64,000 bases of DNA from Trichoplax sp. H2 (GCA_003344405.1 NOWV01000047.1:1-64000); one strand, 5' to 3'; shown: positions 51,106 through 64,000, numbered from the stretch's first letter. The notes: generated by a model not told the origin, from the letters alone. Numbers and translations: made by a program.

Positions 51106-54100
51106 GTTGAGGATATTGTCACGATAAGATTTCGCCTGCTATTAAAATGATGCAGATCGAAACTGATTGCAATCTTCAATCCTGGAGATTTTTCTAAGGT
51201 AGGTAGGTATTGGAAAAGCAGCAAGCACAGCTAGAGCGTTGAGCCAACCACTGAGCTTTTGAATCATACTAACACGTGTTACCGTTGGTACTGACAGAGT
51301 TCCCCCTTGCCACTGAGCTCAGCTTGGAAGCTTCCAGAATTCCAGCAACGTGCACTGTAGAGTAACAGTGTACAGTACTGTAAGTATCGTCCCGTGGTCA
51401 GTCCGACTGTATATTAATTAGCTGGTTAATTTATAGAGGATTCGACGTCGTCATGGCGGCCAATAACTCAAATTATTCTGTACTACGTTTGACAGTTATT
51501 TACAGTTCAGTTATCGCTCGATGTTCCTTCAAAATACGAGTAGAGGAATTTTCATCATTTGTCAATCAATCATAAATAAATATACCGGTAATATTAAAAC
51601 AAAAATAACAAAAGAGAAATATTCAGAAGGCGCATACATTAATCGGATTATAGTCTACATGCTGTAAATAGGCTTGACAGTTGTGAATGATTGATGGCTG
51701 TGAACGCAGTCAAGGAAGGCCTGCAACATTGTATTCAAGTTATTCGCTGAAAATACTCGGCTTGCATACGCATAGACAACGAATGAGCCTCAAACAACAA
51801 ATTGATGATCTGCGTATACTGTAGTATAGAATATCAATGGATAATTAATCATTCATTACTCTTACTCATATTATTATTATTATTAATAGTCTTGGATATA
51901 TTGTACGATGCATCAGTATACGTACTGCACTGTACTTTACTAATAACACTGTACTACTAATATAACTTTTACTTTTACTGAACTAAGTTATTCGGTTTAC
52001 ATAGACAACTAGAGACCAATGAATTCCTAATTGGTTATACCCTATCAACGGATATAGTCAGTACAGTATACGAGTATCTCATACTGTACTTTATAGAAAA
52101 CTATGGGCATTTTTTATGCTCTCGGTCGGTTTTCTTTTGAATGAAATCACACAAAATTGCAGTCCAACATTCTCCAGAGAGCAACTACAAAGTAATAACA
52201 AAATCACAAATGGATTGAATACTGTAGAGTATCATGGATATACTGTACACTGAGTGTACAGTAGGCGTCCATTAGAAACTGCAGGCATCTCTCATGCTGC
52301 AGGCTCGGTTTCTTTGCAATGAAAGCGCACCATTGAGTGCAAATAGTCTAATTACTGGAGAACTAGGGCTGCCGAACAATGAATGATATTATTCATTGTG
52401 CTTAAGTTATCCACCCCAATTTTGTTTTCTAACTTATCTATTTTGATAGACTGCTGCTGTACTGGGTAAGTCCATATGGACTGTGTTGTCTGTCTCGTGT
52501 CTACCCTATCATTTACTGTCATGGTGTAACTTACTACCGTACACTAGATAGTAACTATCTATCCAGGAAAGCAGGAAAGAGTGCCAAAGGTTTTACCTTT
52601 CATCTCTATGGTTACTAGGGACTATAGTCCAGGCTTGTCATGGTGATGGTGACATCATTAGGCTACCCGATTGATTTTCTATCATCTACTGTACGCTTGC
52701 AAAGGTAGCATGCAGTACAAAAACAAGGAGAAAATTGGCCTTTCTCGTCTCGCGATGATCAGCTCAATGACTGGAAAAAACTGAGCCATTTTCTGCCCAT
52801 GTCCGCGTCTCCTCTTGTCCCCATCCCTCTCCCTCTCCATTTCTAGTACCCAGTACAATTTGGCGTGACTTTTTCTCAGCCAATGAACTATCACTATGGG
52901 TAGGCTTGGCACCACCCACATGGCGGTTCGTGGAAAGCACAACAACGGATCAGCATTAGACATTTAGACTAGAGTTTGACCTTCGTCGAGTTCAAGCATG
53001 GTTCAAGCATGATGACAGAGGTTATACACTATACAAGCGGCTAAATTGGAGGTAGTACGTAAGTAGACACGCAGTCGTTCATCCACTATCAAATCACGTA
53101 GCTAAAGGTTTGATCTCGGATCCATTTTGCAGTTGTAAATCATTTGGCGTTTAGGTGTTATTGCATCACCAGATTATATCGCAAGTATTTAACTGATCCA
53201 GAGAGTCCATTTCATTTTATTGCATCAAGATGGCCATGGAGTTTCTCCCAACATTTGCCAAAAATTGGTACTATTCGTACTGCGAATACTTGCAACAAAG
53301 CGGTAAGACGAGATGGCAGTTGTGATAGCAAGCATGTCATGGTAATATGTGCTAAAATGATCCAGTCTAGGATCGTAGTAGGCGGTAGTACCATAATATT
53401 GAAAGGCTTTTCCTCCTTTAATATCACTGTATCGTCGTACATAGGCAATGAATTGATTCCACAGCATGCTTGATCGGCTTATCGTTCAACGAAAGTATTG
53501 TACTTCCCAAAGCAACTATAGGATAGCAGGCCGGCTACTGATGACACATTAATCGTGCTGTAGTACTGTACACTACTTGCGCTAGATCTAGCCTAGCCTG
53601 GCATAAATTACTTGTATATCAAGAGCGAAATGATGGAATGACTGTCCTACCAAGCTTTACTTTTAATTGAATCAATACTGACTCTGTCTATACGAACTCT
53701 ATACAATCAATCAATTTTATTACATCGATAAACCAAAGGATTCTTGATTTAAAAAAGATTCGCGATACAATGCAACCGGCTATGCCACTATGGATAATAT
53801 TATTGAAAAAAGCATGTCAGTCAAACTAGTAGTATTTGCTTCCATTTCTCACATGATATGTATTAGCTGCGTCTCAATGTCATTCACACGGTACCGGTGA
53901 TGCATTTGTACAGTTGTAGCGATAATTGCCTATTTTGGGGATAGTTCGTTGAGAGCTTATAGATGGATTGCAATCATTTGCTCATCGATAATGCATACGA
54001 CAAATCGTTGGGATTTCCAATCCACACCGACCATACCTGTTGATGAACGTTTGAACGAGCGAGAAACGTTTTGAGGGTAGTTCAACTTCAGGGTTACTAC

Positions 54101-56722
54101 AGGATAGCTGAATCGAAGCTGCACTACATGATCCTGTTGTAGTTGCTTCAGAATTACATGTGATATGGAGATTAGCTGTGTTAATCCATCGTCGATGAGA
54201 CGCTAATTCCTACTACTTTACTTATTGAGTATCAACTCCTATTACCGTATATCAACACCAGTATGTAACCATAGCAGTAGTAGTAAAACTGTGTACAATT
54301 TTCCTTCCTGAAGAGTTAAGAGTTGATTGAAACTGTACTGGACCCATGAATGAATTGATTGATGATATAATATTGGCAAGGAAAAGTCATGAGGTTATCG
54401 TACTGCACAGTTATTCGATAGATAAACAATGAAATTGTACTTTGATCTTGAAATTGCTTTCATAATGAATACGGGTGTGCCTTTGCTGGTCTTTAAATCA
54501 CTATACAGAACACGTGCAAAACAATCATTTCGTATAATACGATATAACCAACCATAGGCACTGTTTGATTTATAGCCTCAATAGAAATCGATCGATTCTA
54601 ATGAATTAATATGGTAACGAGTCGAAAATCCCTAATAACAAGAATACAAGATATTCTTATTAATTTATTTTTCCATCAATACTCAGTATATTACAGTTTA
54701 CGGAAGTACGTATGATTGTGTTCCTTCAGTAGTTTATATAATGTATTATATTATTATTTTTATTATTAACACTAGCGTACAGTAGATAGCATGTAACGGC
54801 GGCTTTTCGTACTAGATAATTAATAAGAATTTGACTGTTCATTCGTTATACTATAATAGTATTCATTTACAATTCATAGTCTGGTAATCCGCTGCATATT
54901 GAGAGCAAATAAAGGCCAGATTATCCCTGATCAACAGACTATAGTCATGTAACGGCGGCTTTTCGTACTAGATAATTAATAAGAATTTGACTGTTCATTC
55001 GTTATACTATAATAGTATTAATTTACATTTCATAGTCTAGTAATCCGCTGCATATTGAGGGCAAATAAAGGTCAGATTATCCCTGATCAACAGACTATAG
55101 TCATGCACAATTGCCTATACACTACTCATATGTTACGTTTCGACATTTTATGACTGAAATCTCCACGAGAACTGTACTGTTAAGTACTGTACGGTATAAA
55201 CAGCGGTGGTGCTGTGGACTGTACTTATTTTTTTACACTTTCTTTATTATTACCGCCAAGTACTCCAATACTTAGCTATCAAAATATCTATATTTAGTCT
55301 ACAGTTGAGATCATGAAGATGTCAGTGCGGGTAAAAAAATAGTATGGGTACAGACAGCATTGACTATTCTACTGAGGAACCTTTTAAAATTAATGCTTGC
55401 AACGTATGCATTGGCAAGCGCTATGACAGCAATTGAGATTTTTAGTTGAATCTAGGCGTGATAGTCAATCAACACGGACTGAACACTTTGAGCACAGTTA
55501 CCTTTATGTACATACAGTACGAGTATAGTACAACACGCTAGCATTCGACTAATAAAGGACTTTAAAAAATGAATGCCAATTCAAATCGTATTCGTTATCC
55601 GTATACAAAGTTGCGATCAATAATGTTATACACATTTAATGCTCAATGAGCATTGTTTATATCATAACTCCTTTAAAGTTGAGTTAAATACGCGCAGATG
55701 TCCGAGCTGCTCATTAAGGAGCAATCACTGTAATCGTTATGGATGTATCCCAGGCGAATTTTATACCCAATTTTTACAGTGCAATTTCTTGTAATAGACA
55801 TTCTATAGAAAAGATCTCTATTCCATACTGTTGTACCCTATATAATGAAGCATAAGGTGGTGTGCAATATCAATAGGATCCGCTGTAGCTCTAGAATTAT
55901 AGTAGTTTATGACAATATACAAATTCCAAAAGCAAGTGCTGATGGTTTGGATGTTTTATTTGTCTACAATATATTGTAATCTGCGATGATGTCTACCGTA
56001 TATGAGTATTAAGCGAAAATACTTGCTGGACCCTAACCACTGTAATAATGATATTAAAGCATACCGTTATAGAACTGTATACCATGCACATCACGTGGAT
56101 GTCAGATTCATTAAAGTAAATTAATATATAGGTATAAATAACTAGGTTGTAACCATGACCTCATTATTAATGATTTCACAACTGGCTGTGATGCGCATTC
56201 TTTACCATGAAATATACCGTTGCGCGTCCAATGGGCATATATTCATGTGCATGTAATACTGTAGTACTCACAGCTAATTATTGTATAATTCACTCTTATA
56301 AGTACCCCGGCCTATTCGGCAAAGCTAGGAGGTTCATGTAAATACGTACATACGGATAAAATGTTATATTCCTTGCTATGTACTGTACATCAAACATTAA
56401 TCCAGTATAGTATAATATTAAAACAAGTAATATTGCTTACTGGCACCAATTAACCCCTGACTATAGTACATAACCGATACTATCGATAAAACTACTTTTA
56501 TAAGCAGCTGCCATTAATTCATTTCTTACCTTTATAATTAATAGTTTAGTTTAAATACATGTATTTGGAAATTTTTTGAGTGTTTCTACTTCAACGGTAG
56601 ATTTATTATCAGTAAAGAGCTTAGAATTATTAAATGTATATTAAAGCGCTTTAACCTCTTTGCTTTATAACTATTAATTTGATGGTACACGTATATTGAA
56701 TAATTGCGACTTTATTTTCTAG
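51106..56722. other. Gene-poor intergenic region, FKBP to ELOVL
   Basis: About 5.6 kb upstream of two divergent genes, holding the 156-bp tandem duplication (54791-55103) and GTAC palindromes at 51360-51380 and 52245-52265. A degenerate pair of related segments lies at about 52085-52200 and 52260-52375 (each with a CTCGGTCGGTTTTC-like phrase). The first ELOVL exon should lie near the right end but I could not identify it. Frames at 52682-52963 and 53144-53473 show no domain. Confidence 0.45.
54791..55103 (+). repeat. 156-bp head-to-tail duplication
   Basis: Two copies, 54791-54946 and 54947-55103, both start ATGTAACGGCGGCTTTTCGT and end CCCTGATCAACAGACTATAG. They differ at only about six positions, so the duplication is recent. 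Confidence 0.92.
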
Positions 56723-58793
56723 ATCCTAGGGTTAAGAACTGGCCTTTGATGGAATCGCTTACTCCCACTTTGATTATAAGTTGCTTGTATTTATTGGTCG
56801 TCTATGTTGGTCCGAAGATAATGAGATCCAGAGAGGCCCTGAATCTGAATAGAATTATGATTATATACAATTTTTGCATTGTATTACTATCTTTCCATAT
56901 GTTTAGAAAGGTATCTTTATTACTGCAGTATACTGCTTGCAATTCAGTGAAAAAAATTTATGTATATCAATGATTCCTAATTTCCATTTGTCAAGCGTAC
57001 CTACCTTTTTCATGCTATTTTCCTATTTTTGAGAGAAGCTATGATATTTTGAGACGTTATTCGTAATAAATTTTAAATTCTGTCATTAAACTCTTACTAT
57101 AGGTGCTGATGTGTGCGATATTGGCCAACTACTCCTGGACAAAATGCCAAAGTGTGGTATTTTCCAAAGATCCAAATGAATTTAAGGTAATATTCTTCTT
57201 AAAAATATCAATTCCGGGTTGTTGGCATTGTTTCTACCTGTACTAACCTTACTTTCACATTTTACCAAGATGGCAGAAATACTTTGGTTGTATTATTTTT
57301 CGAAAATAATTGAACTGTTAGATACGGTAAAGGCTTTTTAAGATTCATCAAAATTGCACATTTTATTATAACTATTGTAATGCACTTGAATACGTATTAA
57401 CCGTTACGTATTATGCCTATAGTAGGTCATTTTATTATTTTTTGAAATTCCATTTCATTTAATAATTACCAACGCTATAATTCCTCAACAGATATTCTTC
57501 ATATTAAGAAAAAAGGAAAGCCAAATCACCTTTCTACACGTTTATCATCATGCTAGCATGATGATTTTGTGGTGGCTAAATGTTAAATGGGGTGCTGGTA
57601 AGTATAATTTTATCGTACAGAGTAGCTCATTCGGTTATTATTTAGTTAACATCACTTTTTATTATCGATTACAGGGGGACAAGGTAAAACTGAGCTCGTC
57701 CATGAAATTTGTCTGTATGAATACTTTCGGTCATGCTTATAAACTAACCTTACTTTTCAAACGGTTTCAGCTTTTTTTGGCCCATTGTGCAATTCTTTAA
57801 TCCATGTATTTATGTATCTATATTACGGACTATCTGCACTTGGTCCAAAATATAGAAAGTATACATGGTGGAAGAAATACATGACTACTATGCAATTGGT
57901 AAGCTATAAGGATTATTTATAAAGATGAAATTGTAAATTATCAAGATATGCTGTTATTTTAGAACTCATCGCTAATATTCGTACTGTACTCCTATTTACA
58001 TAATTCGTAAGTTGCAACCAATGATAATTAGAGCTAAATTAGAGTTCAATGACTAAATAGTGGTATGGTACCCTTACTGAGACATTATGGAAATTAAGTT
58101 AATTGTGGAGGAGTGATCTTAATTCCTAGATATAGCAGATTGTGACGGACTAATGACGCGTCATAGATGCTCATTGTACAAGTATATTACCGTTCAGCAT
58201 CTTATAGAACGTTTTAAGTTCTTAAAAATCGCTTTGCTTCTAGTTATTCCGACGCAACATAAATGCATAAAGCAATATTTCAGTACCATAACATTCCTGT
58301 TGCTCATCTAGATTATTGCATAGAATGCTATATTTCTTTTCCTAACTGCTATAGTTTAATTACCTAAAGTGTTGCATTGGGCTTCTATCGAAAGCTAGCA
58401 ATTTAACGTGCTAATTTTACAACAATAGAAGCCTGTCAGTAATTGATTAGGAGTACGACCAATAGTTTTTTAGAAGGATATCTTATGACTATCTTATTAT
58501 TACCTATATAGTTCACTATTTGATCATTATGATATTATACATATTAAATATTAGAATAGGAATTTTTCTCTCTGTTTCATGCAAACATTATTTAAAATTT
58601 GCTATATTTATTGATTTCGCAGACCCAGTTCGTCATTGTGATCATCCATACAATACTTGGATTAGTATATGTTGGTGATTGTAGTTACCCAACGTGGATG
58701 AAGTGGCTATTATTTTTTTACATGAATTCCTTGCTTGTTCTCTTCATGAATTTTTATAGGAAAGCTTATCAGAAAAAGCCTAAGCAACAATAG
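56723..58793 (+). CDS. ELOVL4: ELOVL very-long-chain fatty acid elongase (ELOVL4-like), first exon not found
   Basis: ER multi-pass enzyme performing the condensation step (acyl-CoA plus malonyl-CoA) of fatty-acid elongation. Exons 56723-56910, 57103-57186, 57270-57326, 57492-57597, 57771-57898 and 58623-58793 join in frame for about 244 residues. Landmarks in order: [10 protein letters not shown], the ELOVL4/1/7-type opening; [27 protein letters not shown]; the catalytic histidine box [48 protein letters not shown]; and a C-terminus KPKQQ that fits a K-x-K-x-x ER-retrieval signal. The junction at 57597|57771 gives WGAG|AFFG, two residues shorter than the usual GGQxFFG. The first exon starts mid-codon (AT of an Asp), so a 5' exon of roughly 40 codons lies upstream. 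ELOVL1 or ELOVL7 identity is not excluded. Confidence 0.9.
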
Positions 58794-59991
58794 TATAATG
58801 TAAAGCGATTTTTTCATTCTTAGTAATATTAAAATTCTCTCTTCTTCATTCTCTCATCATGATTTGATTACTCTTGGGAGTGTTTGCACAAAATTATGAA
58901 TTCTCTTTCATATTCGATGTAAATAGTTACATCGTATTCATTATGTAGTATTTTTCGTCTCATTTATGGCCTAAAGTTACATTTTGTGATAGTATCATCA
59001 TATTGTATACCATTTAACCCCCAAGTCTCCTAGATGAAAGTAATTGGAATGATAATAATGTTAATATAATAATAATAAATAATAACGCAGTTAACCATAT
59101 TGAGCTATACGTGTACTACCCATCCAGATACACATTTTTGCCAATCTTTAAGATATTTTTATCTTAATAAATATCATCACAAACTTAGATCAATATTCGA
59201 GTGTGGTCTTTAGGTGCATTGGCGCACTCCAATGCTGTATACAATATAGCCATAACGCAATACAACCATGCGAGATCGATTGGTAATAATTATTGAAAAT
59301 TTAATATTTAAAATATAAGGAAAGTAATTGCGGTAAGGCTCGTAGAATAACTGCCATAAAAATTCATACATATGTCACTACGCCAGCAATCTTAAGAGAT
59401 TTTATTCGTAATCATTTATAAGTAACATCCGTATTCAACGTACTAAACGAAAATACTTTAACAAGCAAATTTAAGCGGACGTAGAGAGCGCACACAAGGT
59501 TGTGTACTCTCTAACCTTAGAATACTTTTTTTGGTAATTCTTGTAGTCGTGGTTATGTATCACTGTACATATCGCATACCTAGCTTAACAAGTTCATACA
59601 TATAATTATTCATAATTAAAAAGGGTTAAAAAAGCTTTCATTTCCATGATCTATGTTACAAAACCATATGTTTCGGTTCAAAATTTGCAGGTATGAAGCA
59701 ATGAATCATATTTTTACAAGGATAGCACAGTACGTCGTACTGCAATACTGTGCTGGTATCTAGTTGTAGTCGATATTTAGATTTAATTTACCTAAATTCA
59801 GGACATTATCAATTGTTATGAAAATGAAAATTATAATAGCATACAAGTATCGATAGCAATGTAGATTAAATAACGACTGCGTGGTAGTAATTAGTTAATG
59901 CAAGTATCATTACCCGCATTATATTATGAATTAGGTTTTTAAGATATCTTGGTCAGCTTATTTACAAATCGCCTATGTGCATAAAAATAAC
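58794..59991. other. Convergent intergenic region
   Basis: About 1.2 kb of AT-rich DNA between the 3' ends of ELOVL and the ankyrin gene. It contains a simple AATAATAAT tract at about 59050-59085 and a short GTACGTCGTACTGC palindrome near 59730. No gene seen. Confidence 0.45.
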
Positions 59992-62346
59992 TTAATTGCC
60001 TGAGGCTTTCCTACTTAAGAAATATCCGATAATAACAGCCACAATAACCAATATCAAAGATATCATTACACCAAACGGCATTTGGGCAATAAAACCTACA
60101 GCATAAAAAAAGTTTGTATTAGATAAGTGATACGGACGATCGATACAGCCAAACAGGTAAATATATTTCAAAAGAGATTTTCGCCTGTAAATCGCAATCA
60201 TTTAATTTTGTATTATAATTATTACTTTTACGGTGTTCAGACTCTTCGTTTTCTGACGTATTAGATACTGGATTGGCCTATAAAGATACTGATATCAGTG
60301 CAATGCTTTTTATATGATGTAGAATTGATCAAGTATGATGGTTATCATAGATGGTCCTATAGCACTGTACTGTACCGATTTCGTTAGTGGCCTAAGAATA
60401 TCTATAACATCCCGATGACTTCCTTTGATTGCTAAATCTAATGGGTAGTAGCAGTGCTGTAAAGGAAATGGTTTATAATTAGAACTCGGCTATAGATTTA
60501 ATGTCATAAAGGGATCTTTATGTAGGTTCCAACTATTGATTTGTAGTATAAGAAATTTTAAGCGTACATCGTTAAAGCAATCAACTGTGGCTCCATATTT
60601 GATCAGTAGGCGCACGCACTCAGTATCTCCACAAGCAGCTGCATCATGTAATGGCGTATTGCCATCCTAAGTTTAAAGAATGGGGAATCATACAACTAAA
60701 GTTAATGTTTACAGTTGATAAAAAATTAAAATCAATAAAGTGTACAGAAACAGTATTATTCATTCCATTTGCGATAGAAACGATTATCATGCTATCTTTC
60801 AATAGCGTATGCCTACCCATGTATCCTTGATATTCACTTTGACGTTCTGCTTTAAAAGCCAAGATAAGTTAGCACTTTTACCGTAAGTTGCAGCCCAATG
60901 TAGAGGTGTACTAAAATCCTAAAGTATAATTTTATATTGCAAAAAGGTTACTCTTTTAAGAATACTATTCATGTTTGTAATTTTACTTTGCATTTTAGCA
61001 TAATGTACTAACAAATAAAAAGTTAAGATATAAAATAGAATTGAGACTGCCATTTATTAAAATCGACTGTACTACAATAAGGAACTGCGTAATACGAACA
61101 ACAGGAGCGTAACATATTCATAAGCATCAGGAAATCCTAATCTAAGATCATGCTGTATCCATAATTGTTCATACAACAAAGTTACTATACGCAACCCTTC
61201 AATTAAATAACGTAGAAATATATAATCATTAAACGGCACACGTGTTGTAAATACATAGCTGCTTACCGCATCCAAGCATTGAAAGTCAGCTTTGTACTCC
61301 TTTAAGAGTTCTAATATTTCAACATTGCTATATTTAGCAGCGTAATGAGCAGGTGTCCACTTCCATGCCTAATAAGAAAATTTATATTGTCTACCATTAA
61401 TTACTTAACTTTAAAGCATAAGTTGCGGCTATACTTTTTTAACAGGCATCAATAATTTTCACTTCGGCAGTAAAGAAAATAAGTCAGTTTGTATTCTGTA
61501 TTTATAACAGATATGCCTAGCAGACCGTACAATTTTGTGGATAAGTATAGGTAAGAATGTATTCACTTGCTATAGATTTCTTCTTAAAGTTACTAGGACG
61601 TTAAAGTGAATATAGAGTATGTAGAATAGATGAAAACGTATAAATTTTGATTAGCTAATTAAGTAGTTCCTAAATATAAATATTAGACTACAATAACAAG
61701 TCATCAACGTCTTAACGTGATCAGCGCTAATGAACTGCTCAGCTATGTAATTATGCTACTATTCCTAGAATTGGATAAAATTTATTCTGAGGCAACCTTC
61801 TGTCGAAACTGTGCCAATACTAGTTATATTTAATTTATGCGTATGTGTTTACTTTTAATTTGATCTTGAATTATCAATTTACGCTATTCACCGTAGGAGA
61901 AAGTAGTTGTAGCGGAGAAATAACAATGAGCAGTGCTTCTGCTCATAGGTATGCGATTACATACGTTTTGATACTTTGGATCAGCTCCATATTTCAGTAA
62001 TAATTTCACAGCCGATACATTATTGGCTTCACATGCCAAAAGCAAGGCAGTATCACCTGGATGCTTATAACGTCAAAGAATAGTTTACATCAAAAAAGTG
62101 TAAATACATATATATATACATCGTTTAATGTTCCATTTTTTACAGTTTATTAATATCTTTTCATCTGTTTAATAAAGAGATGTAAACGATTCATCTTCTA
62201 GATATTTTAGGTATATCTTTGAAGGATTATTACAAAGCAACGAGTCAAAAACAGTCGCAGATGAAATATTTTACCTCACTATGTACGTCGATCTGGTTTT
62301 GTTTTTGTAGATCGGCTAATATCTTTTCATTTGCATTCCTTGCCAT
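59992..62346 (-). CDS. Ankyrin-repeat protein with C-terminal membrane anchor
   Basis: Eight exons: 62275-62346, 61965-62063, 61267-61368, 60817-60918, 60568-60666, 60376-60456, 60232-60277 and 59992-60095, giving about 235 residues. The start is MARNANEKILADLQKQNQID. Exons 2-5 are 99, 102, 102 and 99 bases in phase 0, each encoding exactly one ankyrin repeat (HPGDTALLLACEANN; AWKWTPAHYAAKYSN; DFSTPLHWAATYGKS; DGNTPLHDAAACGDT); exon 6 is a partial fifth (CYYPLDLAIKGSHRD). A Glu/Ser-rich linker (NTSENEESEH) leads to a single hydrophobic helix (about 18 residues, VMISLILVIVAVIIGYF) and a short LSRKASGN tail, as in tail-anchored proteins facing the cytosol. The layout and size resemble ANKRD46, but specific orthology is not evident. 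Its partner is unknown. Confidence 0.85.
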
Positions 62347-62533
62347 TTTATATACAAATACGGCTGTTGTCTAATGGAATTAATAAAATAATATAGTGAA
62401 GTTGGTTTATAGTAGCAACATTATGTTATATAAAAAAGACCAATACGACCGAAAGAAACGTTTAATGCAACTTCCCTAGCAGGTCTATCGCGTCTGTATT
62501 GAATGTATTCCATTGCTATACAATGTACCCTAG

Positions 62534-62571
62534 CATGGACTACTCAAAAATGTTTTTTTGAGTAGTCCATG
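62534..62571. repeat. Perfect 17-bp inverted repeat with 4-base loop
   Basis: CATGGACTACTCAAAAA (62534-62550) is exactly complementary to 62555-62571, with TGTT as loop. It sits about 190 bases upstream of the ankyrin-gene ATG, in its probable promoter or 5' UTR region. Confidence 0.88.
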
Positions 62572-63529
62572 ACTTTACTGTACAGTACATACAGATAATT
62601 TTCAATTACTGAAAATTCTACACAGCATTTTGTAACTCGATCTAGACGCTGCCTGCTGTGTCTGTATTATCGATCGGTCAATAGTGTACTGTAGGATACT
62701 ACGGTACTGCAGATTAGTTGCTAAATGCTAGACGAGAAGGTTTAGTCATTCATTATCGATTAATGAATTATCGATTCGATATAAAATGAATCCGTTTTTA
62801 CATTGCACAGTAGGATATGTAGTGGTGAGTCAAATCTTGTGAGTTGCAGAAAATGGAGGAAAATAGAATCCATAGTCTAGCATATGCATGGATTATACAA
62901 CGATCTGATGTATATTTTACAAATAATAAATTGATGGATAATTGTTGATCATATTGTCACATGAAGCTAGACGATTTTATTTGTTACGCAAGCAATTTAA
63001 AATTTCCATCACAAGTCTTGTAATCTTGCATGAATGCAAATGGTCATGCAAAATGATGATTGTATAAGTTTGATCAGGCCTTTGTAGAGATAAGTCCATC
63101 TCATGGTCTACGCCATATTGAATTTTGCAAGGAAAAGACGGTGAGTCGATGTACTGTCCTAATGATGCATGTGTGGAAGAGCTTGCATTCAACATATTGT
63201 ACAACTGGTATCTCATTGATTATCGACCTACCAAATGCTGACCCATGGCTAAGATACTTCAAGTGCTAACCAGTGATGAATCCTATCGAATGGCACAATG
63301 TAAGATGATTAAGGGCAATTGCCATCCACTGCAAATTGAGTTTAAGTTATATAATTATATTTTCTGCGTCAGGATTTCTATCGGCATGGCAATCATTAAT
63401 TATTCTGCAGGAGTATTTCTCTTCAAAGTTGCCAGACTGCAGAATATTGTATTTTGTATGGCAGTAGTGGACAAGGCAAGTGTCGCTCGAGTACATGATT
63501 GCACTATAGGCTACTATATTGCTGTACGA

Positions 63530-63720
63530 GTCATGTACTGTACAGTGTACTGTCCATGCACTTGTGCGCATCTTTTATAGTGGTACAGTACATTCTGTAC
63601 AGTAGTGCCACTACAGTACAATGAGCTACCGTACTGTGTACTGTGCACTGTGTACAGTGAAGTTGTACAGCATGAACAATGTGGTGATTCATTGGTACAG
63701 TACTGTACTGTATGTAGCAA
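63530..63720. repeat. Dense GTAC-palindrome cluster
   Basis: CATGTACTGTACAGTGTACT, GTGGTACAGTACATTCTG, TACCGTACTGTGTACTGTG and GGTACAGTACTGTACTGTAT occur within 190 bases. The segment 63580-63614 forms an imperfect hairpin (AGTGGTACAGTAC / GTACAGTAGTGCCACT). Confidence 0.8.
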
Positions 63721-64000
63721 GTGGTAACTTACCTTACTTAACTATCAGTTAAAAGGGTAGTGACAGACTTGGGAAAATAACCAAATTCAAGGTTGCATTA
63801 TTCAAGCATAATAATTAATAATTATGATACAGTAATTGATGAGAGAAAGCGAAGAATAAAATTTTGCTTTAGGCAATAGCAACTCTATTTGTTTTAAACT
63901 ACAAAAGACATATCACCTCTATCACTATATGATTTTAGTTTTAGCCCTGCTTTCGTATTAATGACCATTACTAGCGGTTTATCCTAGCGTTACTCACAGT

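Larger units (their letters stand above)
62347..64000. other. Palindrome-rich region upstream of the ankyrin gene
   Basis: No gene recognised. It contains the hairpin at 62534-62571 and the densest GTAC-palindrome cluster (63530-63720). The overlapping frames on both strands at 62977-63720 follow from that symmetry or lack domains. Confidence 0.5.

Noticed and set aside
52682-52963. 93-codon minus-strand frame with a basic middle
   Set aside because: Locally less AT-rich DNA lengthens chance frames; no splice partners or domain found.
53144-53473. 109-codon plus frame with two overlapping minus frames of about 80 codons
   Set aside because: Three mutually exclusive frames over the same DNA and no family match; most likely chance.
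61072-61275. 67-codon frame on the minus strand
   Set aside because: It is read-through of the intron after ankyrin exon 3, past a good GTAAGC donor.

Overview
The window looks like nuclear DNA of an early-branching animal, most likely a placozoan (Trichoplax/Hoilungia type). That is inferred from gene content (CTR9, SAAL1, an NDR kinase, the golgin GCC1, a two-FKBP-plus-TPR immunophilin, an ELOVL elongase), compact AT-rich introns with GT..AG ends, AT-rich intergenic DNA and a tandem family of intronless galactosyltransferase-like genes. There are no operons, prokaryotic signals, CRISPR arrays or rRNA. Most gene models here were built by hand-joining reading-frame blocks across splice sites whose phases agree.

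Layout: 1-2813 (+) 3' part of CTR9 (Paf1 complex); 4057-5373 (-) a two-exon, 212-residue protein that resembles the 9-1-1 clamp partner RHINO/RHNO1; 6157-10088 (+) SAAL1; 10089-17205 gene-poor, with a four-copy 141-bp minisatellite and clusters of GTAC palindromes; 17206-20106 (+) NDR kinase STK38; 21946-22962 (-), 25889-26905 (+) and 29914-30945 (+) three intronless GT31 (beta-1,3-glycosyltransferase) paralogues, the last two nearly identical over their catalytic cores; 30946-34079 gene-poor; 34080-37822 (+) a seven-exon gene for a 415-residue HLH plus HMG-box protein, the architecture of the vertebrate meiosis initiators MEIOSIN and STRA8; 38737-44258 (-) GCC1/GCC88 golgin with GRIP domain; 45355-46670 (+) unrecognised three-exon gene; 47616-51105 (-) FKBP4/5-type immunophilin; 51106-56722 gene-poor with a 156-bp tandem duplication; 56723-58793 (+) ELOVL fatty-acid elongase lacking a recognised first exon; 59992-62346 (-) ankyrin-repeat tail-anchored protein in which each repeat is one exon; then palindrome-rich DNA to the end.

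The genes are unrelated housekeeping and regulatory genes rather than a pathway cluster. The two most interesting items are the HLH+HMG gene, whose seven exons join into one frame with no leftover bases, and the RHINO-like gene. Both could extend to placozoans factors known mainly from vertebrates, one for meiotic entry and one for DNA-damage signalling. Non-coding DNA is marked by recurrent self-complementary GTACTGTAC-type motifs and by several perfect hairpins.
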